This document shows, piece by piece, positions 5,942 through 7,871 of a stretch of 7,871 nt of DNA (position 1 is the stretch's first letter; each line of letters begins with the position of its first letter). The position numbers and the translations under genes are program-made. The notes beneath the pieces were generated by a model that worked only from the letters and a program-made list of their open reading frames with translations, was not told the origin of the DNA and ran no database searches. Origin of the DNA: Verrucomicrobiota bacterium (GTDB lineage: Bacteria > Verrucomicrobiota > Verrucomicrobiia > Chthoniobacterales > UBA10450); assembly GCA_003218345.1 (NCBI GenBank), contig QHNF01000015.1, forward strand, positions 1 to 7,871, read 5' to 3'.

Positions 5942-6527
5942 ATGACAAGATCATCAATTCTCCTAAGCTTCCTGTCGCCTGTAATTGCGGGAGGTATTCT
6001 CGTTTCTTTCGCTAGCTGCGCGACCTAAGCCCCCCCGCGCCATCCGCACTGTGTCATCTGCGAGATGACAATGGAAATCCGATACCGGCCACCTTTGCAG
6101 GCACTCTGAATCCAAGCCATCAAGGCCATGCCGCAACCCGTGTTGTGCTTGTGCAGAAAGCAGAGACGGCCTGTTGCGACGGATTCGATCGCATCGCCTT
6201 TACGTGTGAGGGATTCCATCATCCCACATGGAGGGTGCGGTACGTTCATCCTCCAATTCAACAGTGTGCTTCTGGAAACAACATCGGCGTCGCCGGGAAT
6301 GCATTTTGCAAATTTCCATGGACACGGCACAGGCCCACACTGATGCAGGTCAGCCAACCATCACTGACCGCGATCGCCAGTTGAATTGCCGCAATCTGAA
6401 ACAACTCGTTTTGATCTGTGATTTTGAAGCCAAGGTTGGATTCGTGTTCGTGCTTGATTCTAAGAAGCCCTACCGTTTGGTAGAGCTGCAAAATCCCGCC
6501 CGGCTTGTCGTCGATGTAAAGAACTAA
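5942..6527 (+). pseudogene. AMIN-like-domain lipoprotein, coding sequence spread over three frames
   Basis: Translation starts at the ATG at 5942 behind a strong Shine-Dalgarno site with a 28-residue lipoprotein-like signal (core SILLSFLSPVIAGGILVS, lipobox FASC), then meets TAA at 6026-6028 beside a seven-C run. The next frame (open 6016-6384) continues with ALCHLRDDNGNP, an ETACCDGFDRIAF block, WRVRYVHPP and GVAGNAF. At the TTTT run 6304-6307 the homology moves to the third frame: LQISMDTAQAHTDAG, then CDFEAKVGFVFVLDSKKPYR and LQNPARLVVDVKN, ending at TAA 6525-6527. GFDR.F, RVRYV, G.A.L.., FE...F...L and P.RLVVDV are the signature of the AMIN-like domain, related to the AMIN modules that localise envelope proteins. 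One added base at each junction restores about 195 residues. So this is either a recent pseudogene or an intact gene with two sequencing deletions. Confidence 0.75.
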
Positions 6528-6563
6528 GCCGCGGATTGCCCGCTACTGAGGCGGCTCTTCTTT
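6527..6563 (+). terminator. Possible rho-independent terminator between convergent genes
   Basis: AGCCGC (6527-6532) pairs with GCGGCT (6551-6556), followed by the T-rich CTTCTTT. It lies directly after the stop of the AMIN-like gene and before the stop of the oppositely oriented transporter gene. The stem is short (6 bp), the loop is long (18 bases) and a competing pairing exists (GCGG with CCGC), so the call is weak. Confidence 0.3.
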
Positions 6564-6582
6564 CGGCGAGCCTGACAGCTAG

Positions 6583-7527
6583 CTAACCCTCCTGAATCAC
6601 TGGCTCCGGCTCTCCTCCTTTGCGGAAAATCATCCAGACACCGGCAAGCACCAAGCATGCGCCAAGAAGCGACCAGAGGGAAAACGTCTCGCCGCCAATT
6701 GCCCAGCCTAACGCGACAGCGCCAGGTGGCGTGATAAGCGAGATTGCCTGTAGCCTCGCCACAGTCATTCGCGGCAATAGCCAGTAGAGAAGTAAAAACG
6801 TAAGCGCCGAGCCGATGACGGCCAGGTAAAACAAACAAAAGATCGACAGCGCGCTCCAATGAAACCGCGCCGGATTTCCTTCGACTAAAAATCCGGTCAG
6901 AAGCAATGGCGCTGCGCCGAAAATCATTTGCCAGGCCGCGATCATCGCCGGCGCTAGTTGTATCGCGCGTGCTTTGAGCAGCACGTTTGAAAATGCCGCT
7001 CCCGCAGCTCCAAATACAATGCCGAGCCCGCCCCAGAACGCCACGAATCCGTGGAAGCCGAGAAGGCGCTCACAGATCATTGCCACGCCACCGAGCGCGA
7101 GCAGCGCGCCTATAAGTTTGTGCAGCCGCAACGGTTCGTCGGGAAGCATCAGATGCGCGAACAGCATGCCGAACATCGGGATGGTCGCTTGTAATACCGC
7201 TGCCAGACCCGATGAAACATGTAATTCGCCCCAAAACAGCAGCCCGTAATTTACAGCGAACATGAGAACGCCGGTAAAAGCCAGCACCCCGTAATCGGAG
7301 CCGCGCTGCGGCAACAGGCGCACTCGCGCGGCTGACACGGCCAGGAGAACAACGATCGCGATCAGAAAACGGATACCCGCATAGGAAATCGGCGGCAAGT
7401 CGCGTAATCCAATCTTGATAACAAGCCAGGTCGAACTCCAAACGACACAAAGCGTCAGCCAGGCTATCGGTACACCCCATCCAACTTGCGGACGCCAGTT
7501 GTGTTTCCATACGCTTTTCGATTCCAT
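6583..7527 (-). CDS. EamA/DMT-superfamily transporter (RhaT/YdcZ-like permease)
   Basis: 314 residues from the ATG at 7527 to the TAG at 6583. The protein is strongly hydrophobic, with about ten membrane segments in two EamA halves. Half one has WSSTWLVIKIGLRDLPP and SYAGIRFLIA near the N-terminus, then FAVNYGLLFWGELHVSSGLAA and GALLALGGVAMI. Half two has AAFSNVLLKARA, YLAVIGSALTFLLLYWLLP and ATP-independent DMT-type ends (GGETFSLWSLLGACLVLAGVW). The family exports small metabolites such as amino acids or drugs; the substrate cannot be read from sequence. The frame extends 36 codons upstream to a TTG at 7635, but that extension is Arg-rich and unlike a transporter N-terminus, so the ATG is preferred. 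Length is typical (about 300). It is convergent with the AMIN-like gene and shows no functional link to the envelope cluster. Confidence 0.92.
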   Translation of the reverse strand: MESKSVWKHNWRPQVGWGVPIAWLTLCVVWSSTWLVIKIGLRDLPPISYAGIRFLIAIVVLLAVSAARVRLLPQRGSDYGVLAFTGVLMFAVNYGLLFWGELHVSSGLAAVLQATIPMFGMLFAHLMLPDEPLRLHKLIGALLALGGVAMICERLLGFHGFVAFWGGLGIVFGAAGAAFSNVLLKARAIQLAPAMIAAWQMIFGAAPLLLTGFLVEGNPARFHWSALSIFCLFYLAVIGSALTFLLLYWLLPRMTVARLQAISLITPPGAVALGWAIGGETFSLWSLLGACLVLAGVWMIFRKGGEPEPVIQEG

Positions 7528-7712
7528 TCCCGCGCGACCATCGCGTGTTGGTCGCGATTCGTAAAGCCGGCTCGCGCGCCTAATTGATCTTCGTTCGCGG
7601 CCGGATGTGCGATCCCTGGTGCGGGCTGGCCTCAAACGCTTTCGAGGCTCAATCGCAAAGCGCCGTAGGCCGCGACATGCTTACAAGCGTGGGCCAATAA
7701 ATCAGTCCAAGT

Positions 7713-7762
7713 TCCGTAGGAGCGATATGAAAACCAGCTGCTTCTCATGACGCTCCTACGGA
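7713..7762. repeat. REP-like inverted repeat (12-bp perfect stem)
   Basis: TCCGTAGGAGCG (7713-7724) is mirrored exactly by CGCTCCTACGGA (7751-7762). After a two-base mismatch, ATGA (7727-7730) pairs with TCAT (7745-7748), leaving a 14-base loop. No T-tract follows on the plus strand, and it lies more than 180 bases upstream of the transporter start, so it is not an obvious terminator. A GTAGGAGCG arm is reminiscent of the REP palindromes of some genomes, which are scattered in many copies and moved by REP-associated (Y1) transposases. In the 344 bases 7528-7871 this is the only clear structure; I see no confident gene there. Confidence 0.55.
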
Positions 7763-7871
7763 GCTGGGCAGGTTAGGGATCGATTTTCTACAGTCATGTC
7801 GCGTCTGACAGGGCTTTCAATCCGCTGTTGACTCGAGCTTTTCACATAGCCTGGTCAGCTGCGGCCGTGCT

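Noticed and set aside
7528..7635. A 36-codon N-terminal extension of the transporter from a TTG
   Set aside because: Arg-rich and unlike EamA N-termini; the ATG at 7527 directly precedes a normal transporter start.
7817..7870. Seventeen codons open from the right edge on the minus strand, ending RLCEKLESTAD and a stop, possibly the C-terminus of a gene outside the window
   Set aside because: Too short to distinguish from chance; no start, domain or codon evidence can be seen.

Overview
This window looks like a chromosomal stretch from a Gram-negative bacterium, probably recovered from a metagenome. Three envelope proteins carry Sec or lipoprotein signals, and peptidoglycan-acting domains cluster at the left end. 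I cannot place it taxonomically: base composition is moderate, no rRNA or tRNA gene is present, and no marker gene is recognisable. No CRISPR array, insertion sequence or phage gene was seen.

Layout, left to right. (1) 1-300, +: the C-terminal 99 residues of an L,D-transpeptidase (YkuD fold) cut by the window edge. (2) 311-4313, -: a three-gene cluster transcribed right to left. First comes a 468-residue protein (2907-4313). Next is a divergent paralogue of it that gains a C-terminal peptidoglycan-binding (PG-binding) domain (1165-2873). Last is a protein with a second copy of that PG-binding domain plus an M23 (LytM-like) metallopeptidase domain (311-1135). The two paralogues are not a family I can name. 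Both carry a DR..GN motif followed by a KDND.G motif, in the order and form of the catalytic and metal-binding loops of Fam20C / PI3K-like atypical kinases, so a secreted kinase-like fold is my working inference. (3) 4460-5410, +: a divergently transcribed NHL-type beta-propeller protein. (4) 5513-5911, +: a small lipoprotein with a clear lipobox. (5) 5942-6527, +: an AMIN-like-domain lipoprotein whose conserved sequence is spread over all three forward frames. (6) 6583-7527, -: an EamA/DMT-family ten-helix transporter. (7) 7528-7871: no confident gene, but a 12-bp perfect inverted repeat (REP-like hairpin).

The main themes are envelope and peptidoglycan work (L,D-transpeptidase, M23 domain, two PG-binding domains, AMIN-like protein, lipoprotein) and an unusual number of single-base frame breaks. 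The paralogue at 1165-2873 has a textbook signal peptide in a neighbouring frame that joins exactly if one T is added to a T-run. The AMIN-like gene needs one added base at two places. The PG-binding repeat and the M23 protein could also be joined by one added base, which would give a single exported protein of about 850 residues (kinase-like, PG-binding, PG-binding, M23). All the breaks go in the same direction (one base missing), so sequencing undercalls must be excluded before calling these pseudogenes or programmed frameshifts.
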